A DNA stretch of 13,341 bases, taken from positions 1 to 13,341 of the forward strand of contig DGTP01000005.1 of NCBI GenBank assembly GCA_002394335.1. The letters run 5' to 3'. Source of the DNA: Bacteroidales bacterium UBA4333 (GTDB taxonomy: Bacteria > Bacteroidota > Bacteroidia > Bacteroidales > Paludibacteraceae). The translations under genes were made by a program, and so were the position numbers. Positions 13,141 to 13,341 of this stretch are shown here, in pieces. The notes under the pieces were generated by a model, which was not told the DNA's origin, did not search any database, and was given only the letters and a program-made list of their open reading frames with translations. Position 1 is the first letter of the stretch; each line of letters begins with the position of its first letter.

Positions 13141-13341
13141 ATATTTGAGAGTGAATTTTATTTTTTTTATGGAAAAGCCGGAAAAACCGGAATTTCCGGA
13201 CCGCTTTGTAAATCCGGAGGGGAGGAGAAGGTCAGCATATTTGCCGACGGTACAAGAGCCGCGGCAATAAACGCTAACAGACATAGTATGCCGCAGCAAC
13301 AAACGCTAACAACGGTGGCAAAAATGCCACCGAACGGAACA
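13141..13341. other. Gene-free window end with short repeats
   Basis: No supported gene. It contains repeated CCGGA words, including a near-palindrome CCGGAA-T-TTCCGG (13187-13199). There are two imperfect 19-bp direct repeats (GCGGCAATAAACGCTAACA at 13261 and GCAGCAACAAACGCTAACA at 13293). A perfect hairpin GGTGGCA-AAAA-TGCCACC lies at 13314-13331. The feature may continue past the window. Confidence 0.55.

Noticed and set aside
12991..13302. 103-residue minus-strand ORF as one protein
   Set aside because: Its first 75 codons lie upstream of or across the promoter at 13110-13140; only the last 28 codons are on the predicted transcript.

Overview
This window looks like a piece of a Bacteroidales chromosome, probably a gut or rumen lineage; I cannot name the genus. 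The grounds are: six copies of the Bacteroidetes-type promoter (TTG, then 19-20 bp, then TAnnTTTG); a Na+-NQR operon of Bacteroidetes layout; a GxxExxY-family protein; a secreted fibronectin-III protein with a typical Bacteroidales C-terminal tail; and a tiny protein of the lineage-typical MK.-x-YI.P type.

Layout. 1-757: AT-rich repeats with phased A-tracts surround a single GxxExxY gene (minus strand). The repeats form imperfect terminal inverted repeats (TIRs) around the gene, and a gene-less copy of the same unit lies beside it. 758-5224: nqrA-B-C-D-E (minus strand), tightly coupled, with a clear promoter at 5277-5307. nqrF, expected directly after nqrE, is not in the window; the GxxExxY unit sits in its place. 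5373-6116: an unrecognised basic protein (minus strand) with a promoter about 320 bp upstream. Three copies of a small hairpin with an identical loop and compensating stems lie around it. 6527-7208: nine tandem copies of a 76-77 bp unit.

7209-8887: two near-duplicate promoters, then a PreA-like dihydropyrimidine dehydrogenase subunit (plus strand) with an extra N-terminal cysteine motif. Its 3' end overlaps, tail to tail, an SDR gene (8820-9677, minus), which forms a two-gene operon with a SprT-like metalloprotein gene (9683-10333, minus). 10339-10676: low-complexity sequence holding a promoter, a nonamer repeat related to the big array, a short hairpin and a terminator. 10677-10838: a 53-residue small CDS (minus). 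10871-10926: seven in-register 8-bp repeats. 10938-12938: a secreted Fn3 protein (minus). Its leader (12939-13110) holds a promoter, a 28-codon Asn-rich leader ORF with an 8-C homopolymer, and a strong intrinsic-terminator-like hairpin whose loop contains the leader stop codon.

The most promising undescribed items are the TIR-bounded GxxExxY unit with its gene-less neighbour and the attenuator-like leader of the secreted protein. The covarying AATGAT-loop hairpin family follows. All three are hypotheses from sequence alone.
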